This document shows, one piece after another, positions 48,549 to 59,084 of a stretch of 64,000 nucleotides of DNA (positions are counted from its first letter, which is position 1; each line of letters begins with the position of its first letter). The notes under the pieces are model-generated. The model did no database searches, had not been told where the DNA came from, and was given only the letters and a program-made list of their open reading frames with translations. The DNA is from Clitoria ternatea (Eukaryota; Streptophyta; Magnoliopsida; Fabales; Fabaceae). The stretch lies in contig CM075673.1 of assembly GCA_037962975.1 (NCBI GenBank), forward strand, positions 156,632,667-156,696,666, written 5' to 3'. The translations under genes and the position numbers were made by a program.

Positions 48549-49344
48549 TGTAACATCCTAATATGTGATTTGGGCAAATTAAATTAATTAAATATGTGAA
48601 ATTAGTAAATTGCCCTTGTAACTTAAATGAGAAAAATGCATTCTCTCTCCTCACTTCTCATTTCACGGACAGTGCATGCAGCAAGGGGAAGGAAAAATTG
48701 ATTTGCCATTTTGCTCTTCTCTCCCGCGGGTTCCATCTTCGTCACTCCACTTTATATTTTAAATGTATGGATTATGGACAGATAAGGGTATATTTGCTAG
48801 TTAAAATTGATTGATTATGTTATTTATGAGGAATTATCGATATTTATGATGATGTGATTTATGTAGTTAATATTTGATTGAATTTATACCCCTTTGTTGT
48901 GATATTATGCAATTTGATGAGTTTTTGATAAGTGTGGTTCCGTTCATAGTTGTTGTGGTATTAATAATAACATGAGGTTGCTTGATAATTGTGTGGCAAT
49001 GATGATGAATAAGTTGAGATGATAATTAAAGCTTGAGGTAGCTTAGCAAATAATGTAGTTTGACTGAGAAACTGTTGTTTGATGCATGCTATGCGAGTTA
49101 CGAATTTAAATAGAAATCCCTTGGTGATGGTAACCAAGTGGTGGACCCTGGTGATGGTAATCATGTGGTTTGTAGATGATTTTGATATTGTGTGGCATAG
49201 CATTTGCATATTTGGACGCACACAAGACTGCAGGGGGTCTGTTATGCCGACCCAGATGGGAGGGTGGCCTTTGGATAGGCACAGACCCTGTAGTGGTTTC
49301 CTTTGGGATCCACAACCGCCTTGGATTGGATTCAAGGCTGGCCT

Positions 49345-49393
49345 GTAACACCTAGTTGTGGTTGCCGTTGTCACTGAGAGTGACTGGTGTTAC
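49345..49393 (+). other. Conserved two-stem hairpin in LTR, copy 2
   Basis: Outer stem GTAACACC (49345-49352) with GGTGTTAC (49386-49393). Inner stem GTCACT (49370-49375) with AGTGAC (49379-49384) around a GAG loop. Linkers are 17 and 1 nt, identical to copy 1; the outer stem differs from copy 1 by a C-to-T change matched by G-to-A on the other arm. Confidence 0.7.
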
Positions 49394-50494
49394 ATTATGG
49401 GCGAACGGTTCGGTACCGGTAAAAATATACGATATGTTATGAAATTTTATACACTGCAGTGTAATCCCATCATTAGAGTCGGATCCGCATGCATATACAT
49501 TTGCATATTGTGTTTGAGTGGTTTGAAGCTTTGGATAGCTCATGAGATGTAATTAATATGTTGATCATATTGTCGTTTATGAATTAGGTTAAGCGATGAT
49601 GGATTATATTAATGCGATGTGTAGAATTGGATAAGTTGAAATCGAATTCAGTAACTGTCATTTAATATATAATATGCTCACCCCCATTATATGATTGTCT
49701 TTTCAATGGATTTGGACTGTGATGGTGATTGGTGAGGAGTCACCATGCTTGACAATAAGCATTGTGTATATATATGCATATGCACTATATAGATTTTTGG
49801 TAGTATAGCCTTGGTCGACTCTTTGTATTTAGTTATTTTGATGACGTACATATCCTGTGTAGTGGATTTAGGTAGTTGATGACTTTAATGGAAGTCTAGT
49901 TTGCATTTTGAGTAATTGGATCTCATGTATATGATGATATTGATGACTATGCGATATTATGTTGTGGTGAACATGGATGGTCTTATTTTGTGTATGCGAT
50001 GCTTTATATCTAAGAGACATGGTTGAGAACCTTTGATGCATTACATAATGTTATGTCCAGGACTTGCACATGTATTGGAAATGTGATATATTATGTATTA
50101 GAACCTAGTTTGATGATGTATAAGTGAAAATTAGAGTTTTCATGTGATTTTTATGCATAATTAGGATCTGGATAGGTCAAATTATGTTCTGTAAAGTTTA
50201 GATACCTCTGAATGGTTCCAATATGTTATACGTATGACTTAAAACTTGTAGGATTTGGAATAGGCCAAATCTAATGAGAAATGACCATTGAGTTGCATAC
50301 TTTCGTCTTAAAATGGACAAAATGTAATTTTATGCATATCTTAGTCATATGTTGGAATTTTGGCAAACGGATAGCGCCAACAGCTCTGAAATGGGGAAAA
50401 TATAGTGCCCATAAAGTTTCATAGCAATCGGAGTTAAAATGGGCAAAATAGGTAGGTTTGAAGTTGATTTATAGGTTTAGAGTTGTCATTTTTG

Positions 50495-50723
50495 ATCAAG
50501 CGAGTCAAATCTCGCTTGAATAAGCCTTTATATGAGTTTGGGAGTTTGGGGTGTATTCTGTCAAAATCTCATTCAAGCGAGGATATTATCGCTCAAGCGA
50601 CTCGTAAAGGAGTGGTTTCTACCAAAATTTTGCTCAAGCGAAAGTATTTTCGCTTAAACGAGCTGCTCAGAGTCTGATACTATCATATTCTCACTTAAGT
50701 GAGCTAATTTTCACTTAAGCGAG
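50495..50723. repeat. Paired CTCGCTTAAGCGAG-type palindromes
   Basis: Half or full copies of a CTCGCTT/AAGCGAG palindrome occur at 50495 (ATCAAGCGAG), 50511 (CTCGCTTGAA), 50572 (TTCAAGCGAG), 50592 (CTCAAGCGA), 50633 (CTCAAGCGA), 50651 (CGCTTAAACGAG), 50691 (TCACTTAAGTGAG) and 50711 (TCACTTAAGCGAG). They form four pairs with 16-20 bp spacing, repeating every 58-77 bp. They occupy the same LTR position as the ATCGAT-centred clusters in the sister copies. Confidence 0.8.
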
Positions 50724-51296
50724 CTAATTTGGCTTTTGCTTCCTTCACAAAAGTTGTAGATAATTTTGTCTCTATCGTTTTGACACCCAATTTGCGTCGA
50801 TCGGAGGTCGATAGCTCGAGTTATACCTAAAATACTAAAAGGTGTTTAGGCTAAAAATTTCAACAGGATTGATTTTATAAATTCACAAATTAGGCAGTCT
50901 TCGGGGCATATTTGGCCCTCGACCTCTTCATAATAATTATAGGTATTTGAGTTATAGAGGTGTACCAACCAAGCTCATCTCAATTGGAGTTGTGTAACTC
51001 TGATTTGACTCAATTTTTTAAACATTACGTTGGGAACCGACGTACTAAAAAATTTTCTTTGAGCAGTTTTGGAACTCCCAAGCCCAAAATATGTTATGCG
51101 GGACCCATAGAGTCATATGAGGACATCCTAGGTCGGATGTGAATATTTTTTAAAAAATTTCCCATGTATTATTATTATTATTAGTGTTACATTTCTTTTC
51201 CTAAAATAAGGGTATTTTGATTTTGTTCCTTAATTTTTTTATATTAAATATTTTGTTTTACGTTTTTATTTTAAATTTAAATTAATATTTACTAAC

Positions 51297-51850
51297 AAAC
51301 AAATTTTGAAATCTGTTAACAACGTTTTTGATGAAATAGTCTTTAACTAAAAGAAAAATGTTAGTATAAGTCATTTAAATTTATAGTAATAATTTAATGA
51401 ATTATTTTAATAAATAATTTTATTAGTATAAATTGAACTATACTAATATTACATCAAATGTTAGTATAATACAATTTCTTGTTAGTAAAAACTTAAAATG
51501 TCTTTAGTAACACTATATTTGTTGTTAGTTAAAAGGCTATACCAACAAAAGATTTCCTAAGAACTTTCAAAACAAACAAAATTTAGAAGTTGTTAAAAAA
51601 ACTTTTTTTGGTACAAACTTTAACTAATAAAAAAATAAAATATTAGTATAAATCATTTGGATTTATATTAACAATTTAATGAATTATACTAATAAATAAT
51701 TTTTTAAATAGTAATATGATATAGAATACATTTTATTGTAATTAAACACTCAAAATATCTTTACTAACAATATTTTTTTGTTAGTTGAAGACTAAATCAA
51801 CAAATTTTTTACTAACAATTCTAAACTTTGTGTTAGAAAATGATTTTTTT
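51297..51850. repeat. Tandem duplication, ~270-bp unit
   Basis: Two diverged units follow each other: CAAACAAATTTTGAAATCTGTTA at 51297 and CAAACAAAATTTAGAAGTTGTTA at 51572 are followed in the same order by a 'TTAGTATAA.TCATTT' block, 'TTTAATGAATTAT', 'AATAAATAATTTT' and a 'TTGTTAGTT' block. AT-rich, no coding capacity; origin unknown. Confidence 0.65.
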
Positions 51851-52088
51851 AATGATTATTGATATGAGAAACTAAATTAGCCTATTTAGATGGTTCTGAG
51901 AAGTTTAATTGATTATTAACACATGACTTTTAATTATTAAAAATCTTAACAATTTTATTTTCTGACAATCTTGAAAGAAGCTTTAACAATTAAAATTTAT
52001 ATTTTAACCAGTTAGAGTATTAATAGTCAGTTAAACATGTCTGAATTATCTTAAAAAGCTAATAAATAATTTAGTTACTCAAATTAAT

Positions 52089-52976
52089 TGATCTGTCCCC
52101 GACCGGGGTCTAGGATCCTGTGTCGGGACAGCCTCAAGAGTTGAAGATTGAATGAGACAGAAGACCGGCTGAGTGTATCCGGTCTCTCTGATCTGGCCTC
52201 TCAGCGTGTGGAGGTCGGTCTTGTTGTCCTGGAGATCCTTCACACCGACCTCTCGCGTTGGTGTGGGCGACAAGTGGTGTCACCTGCGAAGATTCTCCGA
52301 CGCTCAAGTTAGAAGAGTGTAAGATGAACTCTGTAATACTTAAGCAGTATAATAGTGAGAATGAGAGTAAGGACAACATAACCTTTGACATGTATTACAA
52401 CATGTTATTTATAGTAGAGCGTAGAAGATGAATCGTTGGGTGTTAGTGGGCCCACTGGTTCTGATAACGTGTATCAAGAGTCAATCCGAGTGGGCCAGCA
52501 TTCAGAGTATGCCGAGAGAGTAGGTGAATTATCAGTGTACTTTTCTGTCACATGGATGGAGGATAATCACCTTTTCCGTAAATTCCGCTGGTGATTGTAC
52601 CCACTCCTGTCAGTGAATGAAAGGGACATATTCCGCTGTGCAGAATACCTTTCCCGTTATGATACTAAAGCAGTCAGTATTCTTGACTGGTGTAGGAGAG
52701 CGGATAAGCCGATCGGTGTCTCGGATGTCACCTCGGACGACTGGTGTAAGAGAGGTTTGCCGAGTGTGTTGCAGACCGGATTGGTATTCTTGACATCGGC
52801 TGAACACTAGGGCGGCTATAATGATTTCACTTTAGGTGAGACCGGATCAACATGTTTACCGACTGGATCATTATCCTGGGATACCGGTTGACTTCTAGGA
52901 AGGCTGAGTCGGCCTTTTGTCCTTAGAACCGGTATCCAGACCGGATAACCTTGGGGCCGGTATCCAGACCGGATCA
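52089..52976 (-). mobile_element. Solo LTR, 888 bp, TSD TTAAT
   Basis: Ends are TGATCTGTCCCC and ...GACCGGATCA (TGATC/GATCA inverted ends), with TTAAT on both sides (52084-52088 and 52977-52981). A minus-strand TATA box lies at 52413-52406, and the sequence downstream of it on the minus strand includes 'GAGCGTCGGAGAATCTTCGC', a kind of block I associate with LTR leader regions. GC content is clearly higher than the surroundings, and GATCCGGTCTGGATACCGG-type units repeat near 52920-52976. The open frames on both strands inside it have no motifs. Confidence 0.85.
52406..52413 (-). promoter_or_regulatory. TATA box of the 888-bp LTR
   Basis: TATAAATA on the minus strand, about 565 bp from the LTR start at 52976. 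It sets the orientation of this solo LTR. Confidence 0.55.
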
Positions 52977-53259
52977 TTAATAATTAACGAATTAAAGTTT
53001 AAAACAAAAACTTAAAACAAAAGATTTAATATAGAAGAGATACAAAAGAAAAAGAATTATTTCAAGGACTGAAATCTAAAAACCATTATTTCTATAGAGA
53101 CCCTAAAGATATTTAATTCTGAAATTTCATTAATTGAAACATTAGCTTTTTATCTATTTAAAATTTCATTAAATAATCGAGTACTAGTAATTTGATAATA
53201 TTTATAATTATTTATTAATTTTAAAATTTTCTTTTAAAACTATTGATTAATGAGAATTT

Positions 53260-55753
53260 TGTAACATCCTGATTAAAATTAAAAAGGGAAATTAAATTAA
53301 GGGGGGTTGATTAATTAAAATGGGTAAAAATTAAATTGAATGTCTAAGTTAAAGGTTAATCATGCAAATGAATGTGCAATACCCTTTATGCCCTTAGTCA
53401 CTTAAGTTAAGTAATTCAATTTCCTTTCCCTTCATTCACGCTTATCTTCGTGCATGCAGAGGTGAAAACTTTGGCCATTCTAGTCTTCCTTCTCTTGTGA
53501 GCTCATTACCTCAATCCTTCACATTCTTCTCTCAATTTCTTCAAATTGGAACAAGAATTCATCTCCTTCTTCTCCATTCTTTCATGTGGCAACTTGAGCT
53601 TGTGAGGGAAAGCTTCAATCTGTTGAATTTAGAGGTAATTGTAGAACCTAACTCTTGGCTTGTGAAATTTCTAAACCCCATCTTCTAATTCTTGCAAATT
53701 CTTGAATTTTAGGGCATTTGTAAAGTTTGGTTTGAAATGGGACAACTTGAGACCATTGGGTTTGGGTTTCTTCATCCTAAGTAAGCAATTAGAATGCCCA
53801 TTAGTTGGTTTTAGCTCTATTTCATGAATTGGGATTTAATTCTTTCATTTCTAACGGTTAGGTGATGATTCGACGTTATTTCGAAGTGGTTCAGAACTTG
53901 AGGTTTGATCGAAAATGAGTTTTGGGGGTCGATGACATGGTTTGGTAAGTTGATAATTGATAAAATAATTATTGACGGGTTATTTTAGATCTGAAACATG
54001 AATGTGATAACATATGAGTTACTAAAAATTTAATATCCATGTTTTAGGAACTTAGGCGACTTATGAATTGCAATTGGAAGTGATCGAGTAGCGTTGGATA
54101 GCTTGTGAGCTTCTAGAATCGTTTATTCCAGGTAGAGGATGCTTTTACATTTTAAATGTAATGTTTATGGACAAGTTGAGGTATTTTAATGTGTATGATT
54201 TGTATAATGGTTGTGAATTAGAAATTGTGTTGTTGAATTATGAAATGTTAGTAAAATACCCCGTTTGTATGATGATTGAGAATTATCACTGATTATGTTG
54301 AATATCGTCCATAAAGTTATGATAGAATGCATGAGATGCAGATTGTGAATTGAAAGTATTGTAATATATGAATACCTGATATGTAATGGCTTAATTGAAT
54401 AGTTCCTATGCATGAGATGTAGTAGGATACTTGATTGATGGTGTGAATTATTGCATGAAATACAAAATGAGAAATGTTGAGAGCATATAGTGTGGGACGG
54501 AAATGAATTGATGAATTAATGATAATTATATGCATGAGATGCTATGAAAGACCTTGAGTGGGACTCAAGGAAAACCTATTGAGTTGGACTCAGGGCTTCC
54601 CGTAACACTGTCGTTGTCACTAAGAGTGATTGTGTTACGCGAGAGGGCAAACAGTTTGGTACCAGTAAAATGGCCGGATCAGTTGAGAGCTGAATATATG
54701 ACTAAGAGCCTATGTTGCAACATAAAAATTAATAATGTATAATTGGATCCAATTGAATGAGAAAGTATATGCATGTGTGTATGTTATTCAGAATAACATG
54801 AATGATATAGCCTTGAATGAGTTATTGTGAAAAACCTGATGATGACAATTATAAGGATTATGATGAGTTAATATGATATGAGTGATTTATGTTGAATGAC
54901 AGTATGTGTTGTTATTTGATTGTGATATCATATGGTATGGTAGAGAATTGGATAGGTAAATCTAGTTCAATAACTATTATTTAACATGTATTTCACTCAC
55001 CCCTACTTATGTGGCTATGTTTCAATGGATTTGGGTCGTGACGGCGTTTGGTGAGAGGTCACCATGCTTGAGTAAGGACCATCTGTATATAGATATTGTA
55101 CAGACTTGTATATAGTGGTTTAGTGGTAGCCTTGGCCGGCTCGTGTAAATAACTATTTTGATAGTTGATGTATAGAACTGTTAGTGGATTTAGGTAACTG
55201 ATGGTTTCATCTGGAAGCCTAGAGTTATTATGATTATGTATACGATATGATAAATAATGAAAATATGATAGTGACCTTTCTATTGATGATGTTTGCGTTG
55301 TGGTGACCATGGATGGTCCCACCGTATGGATATATATATGATGTTGCATAATTTCCAGGGATTGTGGATATGCACTTGGTGCATTGTATGTGTGTCATAT
55401 GTCCAGGAAATGCTTATATGTGATAATAAAGATGAATTGGGTGTTAGAGGGTTGATTGCATGAACAATGTAGGAGGAAATGAGATTTTACATGACTTATA
55501 TGCATAATTGAGTAATTGGTATGACCATATAGAGATTTATACGGTTTGGATGGCTTAGGACAGTTCCAATGGTATATATATATATATATGTGACTTGTGG
55601 TTTGTAGAAACTGGAATGAGTCAAATTCGTTAGGAATTAACCATTGTGTTGCACAAAATACCTTAAAATAGGCTAAACGCGTTTTTGCGCATAAGTATCT
55701 CATTTTTCAATATTTTTGAGTGCGGCCAGTAGCTACACGTCATAAATGGTGTA
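53260..55753 (+). mobile_element. TGTAACATCC-family LTR, truncated 3'
   Basis: It starts TGTAACATCCTGATTAAAA. It shares with the other copies 'TCGATGACATGGTTTGGTAAG' (53930), the TTCCAGGTAGAGGATG block (54128), stem-loops at 54552-54638, 'TTTCACTCACCCC' (54990), 'GAGAGGTCACCATGCTTGA' (55052) and 'GTGCGGCCAGTAGCTACACG' (55720). The family similarity stops at about 55753, where the Tat/Ogre LTR begins, so the missing 3' end with its palindrome cluster may lie beyond the right edge of the window. Confidence 0.7.
54552..54638 (+). other. Tandem stem-loops in LTR, hairpin copy 3
   Basis: CCTTGAGT (54552-54559) and ACTCAAGG (54563-54570) form a perfect 8-bp stem with a 3-nt loop. A second similar stem, TTGAGT/ACTCAG, follows. 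Then comes the conserved two-stem form: outer GTAACAC (54602-54608) with GTGTTAC (54632-54638), inner GTCACT (54616-54621) with AGTGAT (54625-54630, one G-T wobble) and an AAG loop. The 5' linker is 7 nt instead of 17. Confidence 0.65.
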
Positions 55754-58012
55754 TGTGAACACAATTATTAAAATAATAAAATAAATAATAATCTCCTACA
55801 CTATTTCAGAAATTCTGTTCAGAATCCGGAATTGGTTCCCCGACACTCCTCCAATCATCTTCGTTTTCTTCCTCTCCTGATCCTGATATGAGGATCGAAA
55901 AACAGAGGACTCCTGTCTCATCTCATGACCCCCAACAGCAACAATCTCAAAAAAAACCCACAAAACCCAAAACCAAAGCACCAACAGCAATAATGGAAAT
56001 AACAAAAACAACAAAAAGAACAGAACAAGAGAAGAAAAAGCTATTAGGCCGCTGACCATCGACGAGCCAGCCACCAGATTTGACTCTGATCTGCACCCTC
56101 GAACAACGCCGGTCAAGCTCACGATCACCGACGGCACCTGCACAACGGCGAACGACCAGCTCCGGTCTTCGCCGTCGACTTCCGCCTCGCGTGATGCTGA
56201 CCCAGAACTGTTCCCCACCAACGCCGTCCCCCCTCTCTCGATCGGTTTCTCTCTTTTTCTCACTGCCTCTCCGATCTCCCTCTCCGTTACTCACTCCCTC
56301 TCCGTTAGCCTCAGTTTCTCCCTCTCCACTCTCGGATTCACTCTCTCCTTTTCGGCCTCCACCAGCTCCCTCTGCGCGAGCCACTCAAAGCCCGACCAAC
56401 ACCTCCTCCACCGACGTCTTCTTCCTCTCCCTCTCGGTGGCTCTCTTCTCTTTCTCTCTCCTAAAATTTCTCTCCCATTCTGCTGTTTCTGCCACCCCCT
56501 CCCCCTTCTCTTATTTCCTTTTCTTTCTTTAGGTGTTAGATTTAAGTTTGTGTGGTTTTTGGGCCTCAAAGGTCCATTTCATATCTTTTCTTTTTTTTAC
56601 CTTAACCTTTTATTTCAAATAATGGGCTTCAGCTTTTCTGAAGCCCACTAATCTTAGGACTTACTTTTTTTTTCTTTTGTTTAAAATATAATAATAAATA
56701 GCTTATAAAAGACAAAAATTTTTTTTTAGAGATATATTTTAAAATAAAAAAAGGATAAATAATTTTAGGTTTCTACTAAAAGAATTTTTTTATTTTTATT
56801 TTGTAAATGCCTTTCCCTCAAAAAATAATAAAGTAAATAACTTTTCTTATTTTGTACTAAACTGTTAAACTTTAAATGCTTTTTTTAAGAAAAATACAAA
56901 ATAAGTAGTTGTATCTACGCTTTATCAAAAATACATTAAGGTTTAAACACCTCTTCTTAAGAATATTAGGAAAAGGAAAATTACTTCTATGATAACGTTA
57001 AATTAAGAAGTATTAGAATTAGTTCCTTTTTTTTTAGAATAAAATTAACCACTTTATATTAAGTATATATATTTTCTTTAAAATAAAATGTCACAAAATC
57101 TTAGGAGCTATGTCGTACAAAGTTACTTTTGCCTATATTATTGTTATTAGATTTTAAAGATTTATACACGTGCGATCTTCTTCGCCTTGTATTTCCCTGT
57201 CCTCATGAATTTTCCCTCATTATTAAAAATCAAATCAATTAAAAATAATTTAAATATTTTTCTTTCAAAATTAATTTTCAAAAAGAACTACGTGACCCTG
57301 ATTTCTCAAAAGCTCGAGAATACGTAGGAGCGGGAAGTAATTCCTGTCGGGCCAATCTTTCTTTATTTAATTTTTTGAGTTTCCATTTTTGTCTTGTTAT
57401 TAAAAGGAGGAGCGAGGTTAATTTGGACGAGACGTCCTGTTAATCTCATATTTTTTTAATATCTCTTTAAAAAAGAAGGAGCGAGGTTAATTTAGACGAG
57501 ACGTCTTGTTAATCTCACATTTTTGTAGTATTTCTTTAAAAGAAGGAGCGAGGTTAATTTGGACGAGACGTCCTGTTAATCTCATGTTTTTTTAAATAAT
57601 ATTTTTTTTTAAAAAAGGAGGAGTGAGGTTAATTTGGACGAGACGTCCTATTAATCTCATGTTTAAAAAATTTCATGTTTTTTTTTGTTTATTTTTGTAT
57701 GCTTTGTCATTTCGTACGTTCCTTTTCTGAAGAAGTGAAAATAATTTTTGGGCTAATTATAATGCGCGCTATCATATTGAGGTAACCGTTTTATAACGGA
57801 CAGTTGTGAGGTGCTAATACCTTCCTCACCTGTAATTAGACTCCCGAACTTGGAATTTTACTTTCATAACCAGTGCTTTAACGAAAGGTTTTCCCAGTAT
57901 TTTATCCTTAAAAAATATTGGTGGCGACTCCCTATTTTCTTTTCGAAAGGATTTCGAAACCCGTTTTAATATTTTGAGGGTCGGCCTTCCCGCCGCGATC
58001 CCGGTCGTGACA
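55754..58012 (+). mobile_element. Tat/Ogre 5' LTR (start approximate)
   Basis: The 3' end is well placed: ...CGGTCGTGACA at 58012 is followed two bases later by a tRNA-Arg-type primer site. The start at TGTGAACAC (55754) is where similarity to the older LTR stops. A TATA-type box (CTTATAAAAG) is near 56703. The U3 part 55800-56540 is a GC- and CT-rich block with long open frames on both strands (150 codons plus, 155 and 145 codons minus) but no recognisable protein. Four GACGTC-containing tandem units lie at 57411-57658. The 'ATTGGTGGCGACTCC' block near 57930 matches the minus-strand LTR at 854. Confidence 0.7.
57411..57658 (+). repeat. Four ~70-bp tandem units with GACGAGACGTC core
   Basis: The unit GAGGTTAATTTGGACGAGACGTCCTGTTAATCTC starts at 57414, 57483, 57550 and 57625, with T/A-rich spacers of variable length. 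The same unit, inverted and more diverged, occurs four times in the LTR at 854-1836. Confidence 0.9.
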
Positions 58013-58014
58013 GA

Positions 58015-58032
58015 TGGTGACTCTGCTAGGGA
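58015..58032 (+). promoter_or_regulatory. Primer-binding site, tRNA-Arg type
   Basis: TGGTGACTCTGCTAGGGA starts two bases after the LTR end. From family knowledge, Tat/Ogre elements use a site of the form TGGCGACTCTGCTGGGG, complementary to an arginine tRNA; this one differs at two positions. Confidence 0.75.
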
Positions 58033-59084
58033 AGATAGAGAGTCAGGCTAGTCAATTTGATAGCGCATGTTTTAAATAGCATATTAATTATTTAACTTCT
58101 TCCTTTATTTTATTTTCTGTAAATGTTTGTATGTGGTTTCTGTTTTGTTTGTATTCTATCATTTACGTTCTGTTAATGTCTGTGTGATTGTTGAACCCTA
58201 GGGTAGACGACTTTATTTTGTTGCTCTATGTTTGTTCTATGTGCAGGATGAGTAAGGTACAGGTATTGGATGCCTCTTTCACACACTACACTCACAATTT
58301 GCATACACTTTTGAGTGGGACCCTATACCCGGGCCCAAATGAAACTTAAGATTAGGGGAGGTTGATAGCGGAGCCATTTGGGATGTACTTCCTGTCTGGT
58401 TACCGTGAGAATCTCAGCTAGAGTTCGACTTATTCATGGTGCCCACACCTAGTAGATTTCCTACTGTTGTGGTCAACATCATGAGTAGGATCTTGGCTCT
58501 AGTGACCTTTAGAAGTTTTAGAACAAGCCACCTAATGCGAGATATCACTGTTAGACAAACCTTAGAACCATTAGGAGACCTTCAGAAAAACCCGACTTAG
58601 GGCACAAAGGGGCAAACTTTACTTCTACCTTTTCTCATTCTCACTTTCCTTTCTGATCTAGATTAGAGGACCACTTGCCCGTTTAGTGGATAACTTTTTC
58701 CAAAAATGACATACTTTTAACTAGTGATCCTTTAACGGGCAAGTAGACCTTTCCTTTTATGCACAAGTCTTTGGGCCTTGAGTTACGGATGTTTCGAATC
58801 ATAAAAAAAAGTAAAAGAAAAAGAACAAAAATATATATATATATAAATAATAATAATAAAAAAATCATTTTTTTATGATCAGAAAATCCGTATCTCACAT
58901 GACCCTTGATTTGTGGCAAGTTTTGTCAAATCGTAACCTCCCTAAATACAAAAATGTTTTCAAGAAAGTTACTAGGGGAGTATCGATTTGCAAAGCATGT
59001 TAGTTTCCAATGACTGATTTTCTCTTTTCTTTATGTTCTTACAGGAAGCTATCAAGAGCTTAGCCGGTACCTCTGAGTGAAAAT
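58033..59084 (+). other. Tat/Ogre leader between primer site and ORF1
   Basis: No open frame of note. It contains 'TATACCCGGGCCC' near 58326 and T-rich tracts ending in CAG at about 58243 and 59045 (TTCTTTATGTTCTTACAG) that look like splice acceptors just before ORF1. Whether the leader is spliced cannot be told from sequence alone. Confidence 0.5.

Larger units (their letters stand above)
48549..51191 (+). mobile_element. Solo LTR, TGTAACATCC family, TSD TTTCT
   Basis: 2643 bp from TGTAACATCCTA to ...TTAGTGTTACA, flanked by TTTCT at 48544-48548 and 51192-51196. It defines the full length of the family whose damaged copies are at 8824, 12991/17081, 23697/35953 (inverted) and 53260. It contains the two-stem hairpin (49345-49393), an 'ATATGCTCACCCCC' block (49670) and the paired CTCGCTTAAGCGAG-type palindromes (50495-50723). 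Several short frames on both strands (for example 48961-49374) fall in this non-coding LTR and are not genes. Confidence 0.92.

Noticed and set aside
48961..49552. Several overlapping open frames on both strands
   Set aside because: They fall inside the TSD-bounded solo LTR at 48549-51191; sister copies do not keep them open.
52134..52810. Open frames in the GC-richer block near 52.1-52.8 kb
   Set aside because: The block is a solo LTR with TG..CA ends and TTAAT duplication; frames on both strands reflect base composition.
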